From an uncultured Clostridia bacterium (GTDB taxonomy: Bacteria > Bacillota > Clostridia > Oscillospirales > Ruminococcaceae): a DNA stretch of 57,807 nucleotides. Positions 42,394 to 51,465 of this stretch are shown here, piece after piece (within the stretch, counting starts at the first letter, position 1; each line of letters starts with the position of its first letter). The DNA is taken from NCBI GenBank assembly GCA_947383835.1, contig CANDEV010000015.1:1-57807 (forward strand). The letters run 5' to 3'. The translations under genes and the position numbers were made by a program. The notes beneath the pieces were generated by a model. It was not told the origin of the DNA and searched no databases. It saw only the letters and a list, made by a program, of their open reading frames with translations.

Positions 42394-42421
42394 GCGGGCT
42401 GCCGAATATACGGCAGCCCGC
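42394..42421 (-). terminator. Hairpin after thrS
   Basis: An 11-bp perfect stem GCGGGCTGCCG/CGGCAGCCCGC just after the thrS stop on the minus strand. The downstream T-run is interrupted, so it is a moderate terminator. Confidence 0.65.
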
Positions 42422-42429
42422 AAGTTTTT

Positions 42430-44376
42430 CTATCTTGCCTTTTCGTCGTTTTCTCTGAAAATTCTTTCCAGTACCTCGTCCATTGGCTTTGCTCCGAGGT
42501 CGCCCTCCTTGCAGGAACGTAGAGACAGGGTGTTTTCCTCCACTTCCTTGTCGCCTACGATAAAGAAATAGGGTATCTTGTCAAGCTGCGCCTGACGTAT
42601 CTTGTAGCCGACGCCCTCCTTGCGGGAGTCGATAGCTGCTCTTATACCGCGGGCTTCAAGCTTTTCCAGAACCCTTTGGCTGTACTCCATGGCTCTGTCC
42701 GTAACGGGTAAAATCCTTATCTGCTCAGGTGAGAGCCACAGCGGCAGCGCGCCCGCGTATGTCTCGATAAGGTACGCAAGAGTACGCTCGTAGCAGCCCA
42801 GCGATGTTCTGTGAATGATATACGGCATACGCTTCTTGCCGTCAACATCAATATATTCCATGCCGAATTTTTCCGCAAGCAGCATATCTATCTGAATTGT
42901 AACAAGGGTATCTTCCTTGCCGTACACATTTTTATACTGGATATCCAATTTCGGTCCGTAGAAAGCAGCCTCATCTATACCTACAGTATATTCCAAACCA
43001 AGGTGATCGAGAATTTTCTTCATTGCCGCCTGTGCTTCTTCCCACTGCTCGGCAGTACCCTCATATTTGTTTTTAGGGTTCGCGGGATCCCACTGGGAGA
43101 ATCGGAACGTACACTTATCAAGCAGTCCCACCGTATCAAGCATATACTTCGCAAGCTCCAGACAGTCCTTGAATTCCTCTTCAAGCTGTTCGGGACGGAG
43201 AATAAGGTGTCCCTCGGAAATAGTGAACTGACGAACGCGGATAAGACCGTGCATTTCGCCGCTGTCCTCGTTCCTGAAAAGCGTGGAGGTCTCCCCCAGT
43301 CTCATAGGCAGATCGCGGTAGGAACGCTGTCTGTTAAGAAATACCTGATACTGGAAAGGACAAGTCATGGGACGGAGCGCAAAGCATTCCTTAGTTTCGT
43401 CGTGAGGGTCGCCAAGCACAAACATACCGTCAAGGTAGTGATCCCAGTGTCCCGAAATTTTATAAAGCTCACGCTTTGCCATGTAGGGAGTTTTTGTCAG
43501 CAGATAGCCGTGCTTCTGTTCAACGTCCTCTACCCAGCGCTGTAGGGTCTGGATAACTCTTGCGCCCTTTGGCAGAAGAACGGGAAGTCCCTGACCGATA
43601 CAGTCAACGGTGGTGAAGTATTCCAATTCACGTCCCAACTTGTTGTGGTCGCGTTTTTTTGCCTCTTCGGCAGCCTTGAGGTGCTCCTCAAGCTGACTTG
43701 CCTTGGGGTATGCGGTACCGTAAACACGGGAAAGCTGCTTGCCCTTGGCGTCGCCCCGCCAGTACGCGCCGGTGCAGGCTGTAAGCTTGAAAGCCTTTAC
43801 AGCGGAAGTGTTCATCAGATGAGGACCCGCGCAAAGGTCTGTAAAGTCCCCCTGCTTGTAGAAGCTGATGTCCTCGCCCTTGCCCGCGTGTTCGGCGCAA
43901 AGCTCCACCTTGTAAGGCTCGCCCATTTTTTCAAGCATAGCCTTAGCTTCGTCCGCGGGGAGACCGAACTGCTCAATGTCGATACCCTCCTTGACGATCT
44001 TTTTCATCTCCGCTTCAAGAGCGGTCAAGTCCTCTGCGGTGAAAGCCTTTTCGGTGTCGAAATCGTAGTAAAAGCCGTTGTCGATAGCGGGACCGATAGC
44101 AAGCTTAACATTTGGGTACAGTCTTTTAACGGCCTGCGCCAGAATGTGGGAAGCGGTATGCCAAAAGGTCTTTTTGCCCTCGTCGCTGTCAAAAGTCATG
44201 ACCTCGAAGGTGCAGTCCTTGTCGATAACAGTACGCAGATCGCGAACCTCGCCGTCAATTTTTACGCAGCACGCGGATTTGTACAGTCCCATGCCAATGC
44301 CCTTAACGACCTCGGCAGCGGGCAATGCGGCTTCGATCTCCTTTACGGAGCCGTCTTTCAGAGTTAGTTTGATCAT
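42430..44376 (-). CDS. thrS: Threonyl-tRNA synthetase
   Basis: A 648-aa class II synthetase with TGS domain (1-60), editing domain with HTASH (His-73, His-77) and the catalytic core. Motif 2 is seen as LFRNEDSGEMHGLIRVRQFT and motif 3 as HRTSLGCYERTLAYL. A C-terminal anticodon-binding domain ends the protein. Full length. AAGGAG lies a few bases upstream of the ATG. Controlled by the T-box leader just upstream, so expressed when tRNA-Thr is uncharged. Confidence 0.97.
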   Translation of the reverse strand: MIKLTLKDGSVKEIEAALPAAEVVKGIGMGLYKSACCVKIDGEVRDLRTVIDKDCTFEVMTFDSDEGKKTFWHTASHILAQAVKRLYPNVKLAIGPAIDNGFYYDFDTEKAFTAEDLTALEAEMKKIVKEGIDIEQFGLPADEAKAMLEKMGEPYKVELCAEHAGKGEDISFYKQGDFTDLCAGPHLMNTSAVKAFKLTACTGAYWRGDAKGKQLSRVYGTAYPKASQLEEHLKAAEEAKKRDHNKLGRELEYFTTVDCIGQGLPVLLPKGARVIQTLQRWVEDVEQKHGYLLTKTPYMAKRELYKISGHWDHYLDGMFVLGDPHDETKECFALRPMTCPFQYQVFLNRQRSYRDLPMRLGETSTLFRNEDSGEMHGLIRVRQFTISEGHLILRPEQLEEEFKDCLELAKYMLDTVGLLDKCTFRFSQWDPANPKNKYEGTAEQWEEAQAAMKKILDHLGLEYTVGIDEAAFYGPKLDIQYKNVYGKEDTLVTIQIDMLLAEKFGMEYIDVDGKKRMPYIIHRTSLGCYERTLAYLIETYAGALPLWLSPEQIRILPVTDRAMEYSQRVLEKLEARGIRAAIDSRKEGVGYKIRQAQLDKIPYFFIVGDKEVEENTLSLRSCKEGDLGAKPMDEVLERIFRENDEKAR

Positions 44377-44475
44377 AAAAATTCTCCTTTTTAATTATTT
44401 GCAAATCACAATTTGTTTAACTTATGATAAATATTACATTTTGTACAATTTATTTGAGGCAATTTTCTTGCTTGT

Positions 44476-44745
44476 AATAAAAACGTCCCTTAATCCATAT
44501 GGACTAAGGGACGATAATATCGTGTTTCCACCCAAATTCATATACCAAATGTAATAATTTTGAGAAAACTACATAAAGTATACCTCGTTAAAGCTCTGTA
44601 ACGGGAGCGACCCGCCGTGTATTGGACGGACTCAAAGGCGGTGTGCATTACACTTAGGAATACCCTGCTCGCAGCCAAACCGCTAAAAGCGGCTCGCAGG
44701 ACTCTCTGAAAACCCGCAGCGCATAATGCCTTCCTTATCTTCATT
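44476..44745 (-). promoter_or_regulatory. T-box riboswitch leader of thrS
   Basis: Read on the minus strand, stem I begins near 44735 with AAGGAAGGCATTATGC pairing with TAATGC and CCTTT. The specifier loop reads ACACCG, giving the threonine codon ACC (44640-44642) followed by a purine. The conserved T-box GGGTGGAAACACGA (about 44519-44534) pairs with the tRNA end. It overlaps a terminator, CGTCCCTTA/TAAGGGACG (44484-44513), with a T-run. Binding of uncharged tRNA-Thr should switch terminator to antiterminator. Confidence 0.9.
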
Positions 44746-44770
44746 TTTAAATATTCGGTTCTTAAAACTT

Positions 44771-44799
44771 ACTATATCACTTTTTTCCCCGTTTGTCAA
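44771..44799 (-). promoter_or_regulatory. Promoter of the thrS T-box transcript
   Basis: On the minus strand TTGACA (44794-44799), 17 bases, TATAGT (44771-44776), starting the leader about 25-30 bases before stem I. Confidence 0.82.
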
Positions 44800-44863
44800 C
44801 CGTCTTTTTTCACATACAAATCGTTAAATAATTATGAAATAGTGTCAAATTGTATAATTTTCC

Positions 44864-45262
44864 TTGACATTTTAACGGATTTATATTAAAATATAAGAAT
44901 GAATGCAATGTATTTATATATTCAAGCCTGCGGAAAATTCTTCCAACGGCGTACAAATAAATTGCTGTTCAATTTTTTCTTACTTCTATGGCTTAATAGA
45001 AGGTTTTCATATATTGCTTATAGGTATTCTGACGTTTTGATTGATCTTTCCCATTTTTGTATGAATTCCGAAAGGAACTCTTACGATATAAAGCATTTCT
45101 TTTTATTTTCCGCTTTGTATGTCCCGCGGCTTGCGGCGCATTGCGGCTTTACCTATATTATAAACGTTTTCTGCGGAAGTATTCCGCATGATTTTAAGTG
45201 AAAATCCGATATAAAGCCTCCGAAGTAATTATTTATTAATTATTTTTAAAGGAGGTATGACT
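44864..45262 (+). promoter_or_regulatory. rny promoter and long leader
   Basis: TTGACA (44864-44869), 17 bases, TAAAAT (44887-44892) point toward rny, leaving about 360 bases before its start. A 100-codon open frame at 44899-45201 has no ribosome site and Phe/Tyr/Leu-rich AT-driven content, so I treat it as non-coding. No clear riboswitch motif is seen. Confidence 0.6.
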
Positions 45263-46822
45263 GTGCTGACAAATATTCTAATCGGCATTATAGCCTTTAT
45301 CGCGGGCGCGGTGCCTTCGGGGTTCATCCTTTTCAAAATGGGCGTAAACCACCGCAAGCAGCAGGCTGAGTCCGCAATAGGCTCTGCCGAAAAGGAAGCG
45401 GAGCGCATTGTTGAGGACGCTAAAAAAGAGGCTGAAAGCAAGAAAAAGATCGCTCTTGTGGAGGCTAAGGACGAGATACACAAAAGCCGCTCCGAGCTTG
45501 AAAAGGAGATCAAGGAGCGCAGAAGCGATATGTCAAGACAGGAAAGACGTATCCAGCAAAAAGAGGAGAACCTCGACAAAAAAAGCGACAATATCGAAAA
45601 GAAAGAGGAGCAGCTCCAGAAAAAGCTTAAACAGGCTGAAGAAAAGCTGGAGGAAGCCGACAAGATCAAAAAATCCCAAATGGAGATACTGGAGCGTATT
45701 TCCCAGTTTACTATGGAACAGGCTAAGGAGCATTTGCTCTCCATGCTGGAAAACGACCTTATCCACGACAAGGCTGTAAAGATCCAGCAGTATGAGACCC
45801 AGTTAAAGGACGAATGTGAGGAAAAAGCCCGTTCGCTTATTTCAATGGCTATCTCTAAATGCTCGGCGGATCAGGTGTCCGAGACCGCTGTTTCGGTAGT
45901 GCCGCTGCCCAACGACGAGATGAAGGGACGCATAATCGGCCGTGAGGGACGGAATATCCGAACCCTTGAAACTCTTACGGGAGTTGACCTTATCATTGAC
46001 GACACACCCGAGGCTATTACGTTGTCCTGCTTCGACCATGCGCGGCGTGAGGTCGCTCGAATTGCTCTTGAAAAGCTTATCGCTGACGGACGTATACACC
46101 CCTCCCGCATTGAGGAAATGGTGGACAAGGCGCGTAAAGAGGTCGAGCACAAGATCAAGCAGGAGGGCGAACGTGCAGTTTTGGAGACCAATGTTCACGG
46201 ACTTAACCACGAGCTTGTACGTCTTATCGGCCGTCTTTACTACAGAACGTCCTACCGTCAGAACGTCCTTAACCACTCTATGGAGGTTGCCCACCTTGCG
46301 GGTATCATGGCTTCCGAGCTTGGGGTGGACGCTAACCTTGCGAGAAGAGCCGGCTTGCTCCACGATATAGGCAAGGCTCTGAGCTACGAGATCGAAGGCT
46401 CTCACGTACAAATAGGCGTTGACGTGTGCCGCAAATACAAGGAGAGCGCGGAGGTCATTCATGCTATTGAGGCTCACCACGGCGACGTTGAGGCGAAAAC
46501 CGTTGTTGCAACTCTTGTTCAGGCGGCGGACGCTATTTCGGCGGCGCGTCCCGGTGCAAGAAGCGAGAACTACGAAAACTATATCAAGCGTCTGCAAAAG
46601 CTTGAGGAAATATGCACATCCTACGACGGCGTTGAAAAATCCTTTGCAATTCAGGCGGGACGTGAAGTCCGCATAATGATCATGCCCGAAAAGATAAACG
46701 ATGAGAAGATGACAATTGTTGCGAGGGAGATCGCTCAAAGAATTGAGAACGAAATGGATTACCCCGGACAGATCAAGGTCAATCTTATCCGCGAAAGCCG
46801 CGCGGTTGAGTACGCTAAGTAA
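45263..46822 (+). CDS. rny: Ribonuclease Y
   Basis: A 519-aa endoribonuclease starting mRNA decay in bacteria lacking RNase E. N-terminal membrane helix (about 3-24), a long Lys/Glu-rich coiled coil (about 30-190), a KH RNA-binding domain (GRIIGREGRNIRTLETLTGVD) and an HD phosphohydrolase domain with LLHDIGKAL. The GTG at 45263 lies seven bases after AGGAGG; an ATG two codons earlier abuts the site. Single gene, followed by a terminator. Confidence 0.96.
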   Translation: MLTNILIGIIAFIAGAVPSGFILFKMGVNHRKQQAESAIGSAEKEAERIVEDAKKEAESKKKIALVEAKDEIHKSRSELEKEIKERRSDMSRQERRIQQKEENLDKKSDNIEKKEEQLQKKLKQAEEKLEEADKIKKSQMEILERISQFTMEQAKEHLLSMLENDLIHDKAVKIQQYETQLKDECEEKARSLISMAISKCSADQVSETAVSVVPLPNDEMKGRIIGREGRNIRTLETLTGVDLIIDDTPEAITLSCFDHARREVARIALEKLIADGRIHPSRIEEMVDKARKEVEHKIKQEGERAVLETNVHGLNHELVRLIGRLYYRTSYRQNVLNHSMEVAHLAGIMASELGVDANLARRAGLLHDIGKALSYEIEGSHVQIGVDVCRKYKESAEVIHAIEAHHGDVEAKTVVATLVQAADAISAARPGARSENYENYIKRLQKLEEICTSYDGVEKSFAIQAGREVRIMIMPEKINDEKMTIVAREIAQRIENEMDYPGQIKVNLIRESRAVEYAK

Positions 46823-46830
46823 AATTATAA

Positions 46831-46873
46831 AGATAAAATACCCTGTGTATAATCTGCGCAGGGCATTTTATCT
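46831..46873 (+). terminator. rny terminator
   Basis: A 15-bp stem with one mismatch (AGATAAAATACCCTG with CAGGGCATTTTATCT) directly follows rny. Confidence 0.75.
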
Positions 46874-46876
46874 TAA

Positions 46877-46950
46877 TTAATAATTAATAATGAATGGTTA
46901 ATAGTAGAAAAATGCTCTTTATACACAAATTGTTCATTATTAATTATTAA
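46877..46950. repeat. AT-only hairpin repeat
   Basis: The 18-bp perfect arms TTAATAATTAATAATGAA (46877-46894) and its complement (46933-46950) enclose a 38-base loop. Looser relatives of this TTAATAATTAA sequence appear near 8305-8325 and 57300-57405. Confidence 0.7.
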
Positions 46951-46975
46951 TTTTCAAGAAAAGGGTTGATAGATC

Positions 46976-48394
46976 GTGCCAAAGACATTGTTCGGTACTA
47001 CCGAAAAATCAAATTTTATCCTTAATATGAAATACGAAACTGTAAGAAAGTGGATAAACGGGCTCCTGTGCACCGCGCTGCTTATTGTGTGTATCGGCTC
47101 GATGTTTATGACCTTCAGCGAAAAGGCAAGCTGGGCTTACGGGGCGTTCCTTTATGCCGCCGGTTTTTCCTGTCTGCTTTTTTACATTGCGCTGCTGATG
47201 AGAAAGGATATTTCCATTAAAGAAAACCCCTCCGCTTTCCTTATCATCGCCCTTTCGGCACTGGCTTTCGCAAGCTACTACCGAGTGGTTTTGAGCGGCG
47301 GCAGCAGCGACGCAGTCAACACTGCCATGCTCGGTGAAATGGGACGATACGAGGGCTTGCTGTCAATATTTGCGTATTTCGGCATATTCCTGCTTGCGTC
47401 GGCAGTAATGCGGCACAGCACTATACAGAGAGCGTTTGATATTCTTGTGGGAATAGGCGTTGTCGGCGCGTTTATCGCGGTAATGCAGCATATCCCATGG
47501 AATTTTCCCTCAAAATTCAGAAAGCTCCCTGCTCTGCTGCTTTTAAAGAACGTCCACCTATCAAGCGGACTTTCCGAAAATCCTATAATATACGGTTCAT
47601 TCCTGACTGTTATCGGCGGAGTTGCGCTGTCTGGCGCGCTTTACAGCAAAAATATCCTAAGAGCAAGAATTTACGGCGGAGCGGCGGCATTGCTCTTTTT
47701 AACGGGACTGTTCACCTCGTCCGCCGTACCTCTGATCGGCATGGGCTCGGCTTTGCTGATCGCGGTAATTGTTGAATTTACCGCAAATAAAGGCGGTATT
47801 AAATTTGAAGAGGGACTGCTGAAAAGCTCCCGCAAGCGGCTTGCGGCGATAATTGCGGCATTTGCCGTGATATTCGGTTCGGTATTTGCTTTGCAGGGCG
47901 TTTATCTACGCGATAAGCCAATTGCTTTTACCGATTGCTACAATAATTTGTTTATAACCGCCGGACCCTCTCTTATAAATGAAGATAATCTTTGGGAACT
48001 CGGCGCAAAAAGAAGCATTACGCTTATCAAGGAGCAGCCCTTGCTTGGGGTTGGTCCCGACAGTATGGCGTCGTATCAGAAATCAAGGACCGACGATCTT
48101 ATGATCGACGGTATAGACAAAAGCTACAATGAATATCTTTTCATTGCGGCTACAAGAGGCATACCGTCTCTTGCCGTTTATGCCGCGCTGCTTGTGATGA
48201 CGGTCGTCAAGCTTTTCAAGGGCATGAAGGAATTTTCGTCGGACCGTGAAAAATGGTTCAGAGCCGCGCTGCTGACGGCGGTTTTAGCATATTTGATACA
48301 GGCGTTTTTCAGCGTGAGCGCGGTAACGTCCGCTCCGTATTTCTGGCTTCTTATGGGGATTGCCTGGTCCGATATCAAGGAGAAAAGCAAGTAA
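46976..48394 (+). CDS. O-antigen ligase-like polymerase/ligase membrane protein
   Basis: A 472-aa protein with about ten to twelve transmembrane helices and a large external loop (about 315-385). It has the Wzy_C-type pattern LLGVGPDSM followed by YNEYLFIAATRGIPSL. This family polymerises or ligates glycans to carriers at the cell surface. No other polysaccharide gene is adjacent, so its target is unknown; in Gram-positives such proteins modify proteins or wall glycans. The GTG start has only a weak site (AAGGG about 11-12 bases upstream); an ATG 17 codons later is an alternative. Confidence 0.78.
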   Translation: MPKTLFGTTEKSNFILNMKYETVRKWINGLLCTALLIVCIGSMFMTFSEKASWAYGAFLYAAGFSCLLFYIALLMRKDISIKENPSAFLIIALSALAFASYYRVVLSGGSSDAVNTAMLGEMGRYEGLLSIFAYFGIFLLASAVMRHSTIQRAFDILVGIGVVGAFIAVMQHIPWNFPSKFRKLPALLLLKNVHLSSGLSENPIIYGSFLTVIGGVALSGALYSKNILRARIYGGAAALLFLTGLFTSSAVPLIGMGSALLIAVIVEFTANKGGIKFEEGLLKSSRKRLAAIIAAFAVIFGSVFALQGVYLRDKPIAFTDCYNNLFITAGPSLINEDNLWELGAKRSITLIKEQPLLGVGPDSMASYQKSRTDDLMIDGIDKSYNEYLFIAATRGIPSLAVYAALLVMTVVKLFKGMKEFSSDREKWFRAALLTAVLAYLIQAFFSVSAVTSAPYFWLLMGIAWSDIKEKSK

Positions 48395-48406
48395 TCAGCA
48401 TAATTT

Positions 48407-48515
48407 ATACTAATTCACGACCTAAATGTGTACAAAAAATTTAAGCAAAAATTTGCGTATATGATTTTTGCGCCGAATTTTTTGTCTGCACATCACATTG
48501 GGAGTGAATTAGTAT
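48407..48515. repeat. Family B palindromic repeat, copy 3
   Basis: 109 bp from ATACTAATTCACGACC to the inverted end GTGAATTAGTAT. The interior is AAATTTAAGCAAAAATTTGC / ATGATTTTTGCGCCG. It lies between the ligase-like gene and a terminator. Confidence 0.82.
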
Positions 48516-48516
48516 T

Positions 48517-48549
48517 AAAGCCCGCAGGATCTGACCTGCGGGCTTTTTG
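48517..48549. terminator. Strong terminator between convergent genes
   Basis: The 12-bp perfect stem AAAGCCCGCAGG (48517-48528) with CCTGCGGGCTTT (48535-48546) and a T-run. It serves both the ligase-like gene and the convergent coiled-coil gene. Confidence 0.92.
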
Positions 48550-48552
48550 ATA

Positions 48553-48984
48553 TCAGGCAAAATCTGCGTTCTGCCGTCTGTATGTATCATTGTCCTTTAA
48601 AGCAAGCTCTGCGGAGACACTTTCAAGCTGCTTTCTGATACGCTCAGCGTTTTCGCCATCTGCGGAGCGAAGCTTCTGTTCAAGCTGTTCCCGCTTCTCC
48701 TTCAGGCGCTTTATCTCCCCGTCCACCCTGTCGGTATTGCACGTAGTGACCTCGGACTTTTCTGCGGTTTCGTCTTCCTCTTTACCGTCTTTATCGGGGG
48801 ACGCTTTTTTATCCTCCGCAGGAGTATACAAGCCGATATCCTCGTCCTCCTCGCTTGGAACATACTCGTCTCTTTTGCGTGAGAACTCCTTTTCTTCCGG
48901 AATGCGCTCGTCCTGTCTGTCCTCTGCTTCGGGACGGGGCTTCACACCGTACACCGCATTATTCTGAATATTATTTACCTGCAT
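48553..48984 (-). CDS. Charged coiled-coil hypothetical protein
   Basis: A 143-aa protein with a short hydrophobic start (MQVNNIQNNAVYGV) and a highly acidic disordered middle (EEDEDIGLYTPAEDKKASPDKDG). A C-terminal coiled coil follows (KRLKEKREQLEQKLRSADGENAERIRKQLESV). AAAGGCGG precedes the ATG. I do not recognise the family; a cytoplasmic coiled-coil protein with no visible catalytic motif. Confidence 0.6.
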   Translation of the reverse strand: MQVNNIQNNAVYGVKPRPEAEDRQDERIPEEKEFSRKRDEYVPSEEDEDIGLYTPAEDKKASPDKDGKEEDETAEKSEVTTCNTDRVDGEIKRLKEKREQLEQKLRSADGENAERIRKQLESVSAELALKDNDTYRRQNADFA

Positions 48985-49090
48985 ATCAACGCCGCCTTTC
49001 TGAAAAATACTTTATAATTTTATTATATCAGCCCTGCGGAAATTTTCAATAAAAATGCTGTGAAATGCAGATAAACGGGTGTGAAATGTA

Positions 49091-49239
49091 CTATCCCGAT
49101 ACTATTTTGAACGGAGCATTTATTATCTCCCTGCCTGTATATATGACTGCACGGTAATCACCCTCTGACCATTCGTCCTCAAGCTTGCCGAGCCATATAT
49201 TCACATTGCTGCTGCGGTTCTTTTAAAAAAATCCTTCAG
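49091..49239 (-). pseudogene. Remnant of a small gene after araD
   Basis: Downstream of the araD stop a GGAGG site is followed by CTG AAG GAT TTT TTT, then a run of A. After a one-base shift the frame continues as NRSSNVNIWLGKLEDEWS and EGDYRAVIYTGREIINAPFK to TAG at 49091. The codon pattern is clearly protein-like, but there is no ATG and a frameshift at the A-run, so it looks like a recently broken gene of about 49 codons. Its family is unknown. Confidence 0.5.
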
Positions 49240-49258
49240 ATGATTTCCCTCCGAATTA

Positions 49259-49948
49259 TTATTGACCGTAATAAGCGTTTTCACCGTGCTTTCTCAAATA
49301 GTGTCTGTCAAGCAGCTCCTGCTGCATATACCCGACCTGCGGACTTATCATCATTGCGTGATAATTCATGAACGCCGCCTCTTCAAGCACTACGGCATTA
49401 TGCACAGCCTCCGCTGCCGTCACACCCCATGTAAAGGGTCCGTGACTTTTTACAAGTACGGCAGGGACAGTCATTGGGTCTATGCCCTCGAAAGCTTTGA
49501 CTATCACCGTACCCGTCTCCTTTTCATATTCTCCCGCGATCTCCTCCGGAGTCATAGCTCGTGTGCAGGGTATCTCGCCGTAAAAATAGTCGGCATGGGT
49601 AGTACCCATGGGAATTATACCCTTGCCCGCCTGTGCAAACGAGGTCGCCCAGCGGCTGTGTGTATGGACTATTCCCCCGACATTTTTAAACGCACGGTAA
49701 AGCTTAAGATGCGTAGGAGTGTCGCTGGAGGGGTTAAGCTCTCCCTCCACGACCTCGCCTGTTTTAAGGTGCACCACAACCATATCCTTAGCTGTCATTT
49801 CACCGTACTCGACCCCCGAAGGCTTTATGACCACCATGCCGCTCTCCCTGTCCACAGCGGAAACATTGCCCCAGGTAAATGTTACAAGCCCGTATTTCGG
49901 CAGCATGAGATTTGCTTCAAGTACTTCCTGTTTTAATTTTTCAAGCAT
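49259..49948 (-). CDS. araD: L-ribulose-5-phosphate 4-epimerase
   Basis: A 229-aa class II aldolase-fold epimerase making D-xylulose-5-phosphate, the last step of L-arabinose catabolism. Zinc-binding HTHS (about 95-98) and the distal conserved segment SHGPFTWG are visible. It lies last among the intact genes of the ara operon. AAAGGGAAA precedes the ATG. Confidence 0.95.
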   Translation of the reverse strand: MLEKLKQEVLEANLMLPKYGLVTFTWGNVSAVDRESGMVVIKPSGVEYGEMTAKDMVVVHLKTGEVVEGELNPSSDTPTHLKLYRAFKNVGGIVHTHSRWATSFAQAGKGIIPMGTTHADYFYGEIPCTRAMTPEEIAGEYEKETGTVIVKAFEGIDPMTVPAVLVKSHGPFTWGVTAAEAVHNAVVLEEAAFMNYHAMMISPQVGYMQQELLDRHYLRKHGENAYYGQ

Positions 49949-49983
49949 ACCACATTTCCCTTTCTGTATAATAAGACCGATTT

Positions 49984-51465
49984 TTATTTTTTAAAGCCTA
50001 TTTCTTTTAACTCCGCATTTTCGCCGATAAATTTTAAATACAGCGGCAAAACGCCGTTTCCCATATCAAGGGATACTGAAAATTCCGTCCAGCTTTCCGA
50101 CGGAGATATTTCGACCGCAGCTTTCGGCGCGCCGTATAATTTGTCCGAGATCTCAAATTTTCCTCCGCTTTCGGAACGGACAGTTACGGAAAGCTCCACT
50201 CTGCCGTCAAATTCAAAATATTTATAGCCGATAACAGTACCGTCGCAAATCTCGCCGATAAATCTGTCCTCTCCCCTATGAGTGCAGTTGGGGAAGCTTT
50301 CGGTGTATATCTTGTTTGAGCCGTGGGGCATATGTCCGTTTGTAATGTTGCAGGCAATTACAGCAGGGTAGGTACCCTCAGCACGGAGCGCGCCGCCGTT
50401 CAGTCCGCAGGAGGTCATTTCAACCTGCTCAATACTGCCGTCCGAAGCAATGGTTATCTTCTCGGCGCATGCCTGCCTGCTGTAATCGGACTTATGAGTA
50501 AGCCTGTGGTAGAAAACGTACCACTGACCGTTAATGTTTTCAATGCTTCCGTGGGTAGTGCCTGTCATATTGAGCCTGTCTGATTCCTTTCGTCCGTTAA
50601 AGCCCACGTCACCGTTGGAAACGATAGTTCCGCCGAAACGGAAGTCCCTGTCGGGGAAGTCGCTTACCGCATAGCAAAGCTCGTGATTTTTCTGAGACGA
50701 GTACACAAAGTAATATTTGTCACCGACTTTTCGCATGGAGCTTGCCTCAAAAAACGGGTGCTCCTCAAAATCAGTACCCTTGACCTTGTATGGGATAATA
50801 TGCCGCGGCTCGTCTTTTACGGTGAGCATATCGTCCTCGAGAGCAACCGTTACCGCGCCCATAACACTGTCCTTTGCGGCGTATTCCAGAATTTCCTCGC
50901 GGCTCTTATCGAACATATTCATTTCGGACTTTATCAAATCCTCGTTTGGAAAGTCCTCCCGCTCCTCAAAGTCGTACTGCGTACCGTAATAAATGCGGAC
51001 TGTCCCGTTATCATTCAAAGCGGCAGGGTCAAAGCAGACGTACTTTTTCATAGGAGTACCGTCCTTGTTTCTTACGCAGCCGAGGTACTCATACTTACCT
51101 GCGGGAGTGTCGCATACAGCTGCGCTGATAGGTCCAAAGTAGCCGCCCACGCCGTCTCTGCCCGACATACAGTAGTATAGGTAGTATCTGCCGTCGTTGC
51201 CGCGGACAACGTCTGGAGCGTACATATATTTTCGCTCGGCGTAATCGGGATCCTGCTCGGCGCGGTAGATAACGCCCTCACGCCGCCAGTCGGACAGGTC
51301 GTCCACAGGGGCGGAGTACACCGTGTAGTCAAGCATACAGAACGTCTCGCCGCCCTCCTTGTCGTGAGAACCGTAGAGGTATACTCTGTCCCCGAAAACA
51401 TGAGGTTCGCCGTCCGGTATGCACTCGTCCGGCGGAAGGAACGGATTAAAAACCTGTTTTTTCAT
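49984..51465 (-). CDS. GH43 family glycosidase (arabinofuranosidase/xylosidase-like)
   Basis: A 493-aa enzyme with a five-bladed propeller N-terminus. Catalytic base Asp-18 in CIPDGEPHVFGDRVYLYGSHD-like context, the pKa-modulating Asp in MYAPDVVRGNDGRYYLYYC and the acid Glu in FFEASSMRKVG. A C-terminal beta-sandwich (about 370-493) may bind sugar. No signal peptide, so it cleaves imported arabinose-containing fragments. Its ATG overlaps the araB stop by four bases (ATGA). Substrate inferred from the ara operon context. Confidence 0.88.
   Translation of the reverse strand: MKKQVFNPFLPPDECIPDGEPHVFGDRVYLYGSHDKEGGETFCMLDYTVYSAPVDDLSDWRREGVIYRAEQDPDYAERKYMYAPDVVRGNDGRYYLYYCMSGRDGVGGYFGPISAAVCDTPAGKYEYLGCVRNKDGTPMKKYVCFDPAALNDNGTVRIYYGTQYDFEEREDFPNEDLIKSEMNMFDKSREEILEYAAKDSVMGAVTVALEDDMLTVKDEPRHIIPYKVKGTDFEEHPFFEASSMRKVGDKYYFVYSSQKNHELCYAVSDFPDRDFRFGGTIVSNGDVGFNGRKESDRLNMTGTTHGSIENINGQWYVFYHRLTHKSDYSRQACAEKITIASDGSIEQVEMTSCGLNGGALRAEGTYPAVIACNITNGHMPHGSNKIYTESFPNCTHRGEDRFIGEICDGTVIGYKYFEFDGRVELSVTVRSESGGKFEISDKLYGAPKAAVEISPSESWTEFSVSLDMGNGVLPLYLKFIGENAELKEIGFKK

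Noticed and set aside
44899..45201. A 100-codon open frame before rny
   Set aside because: No ribosome site, AT-driven Phe/Tyr/Leu composition and no recognisable family; better read as rny leader.
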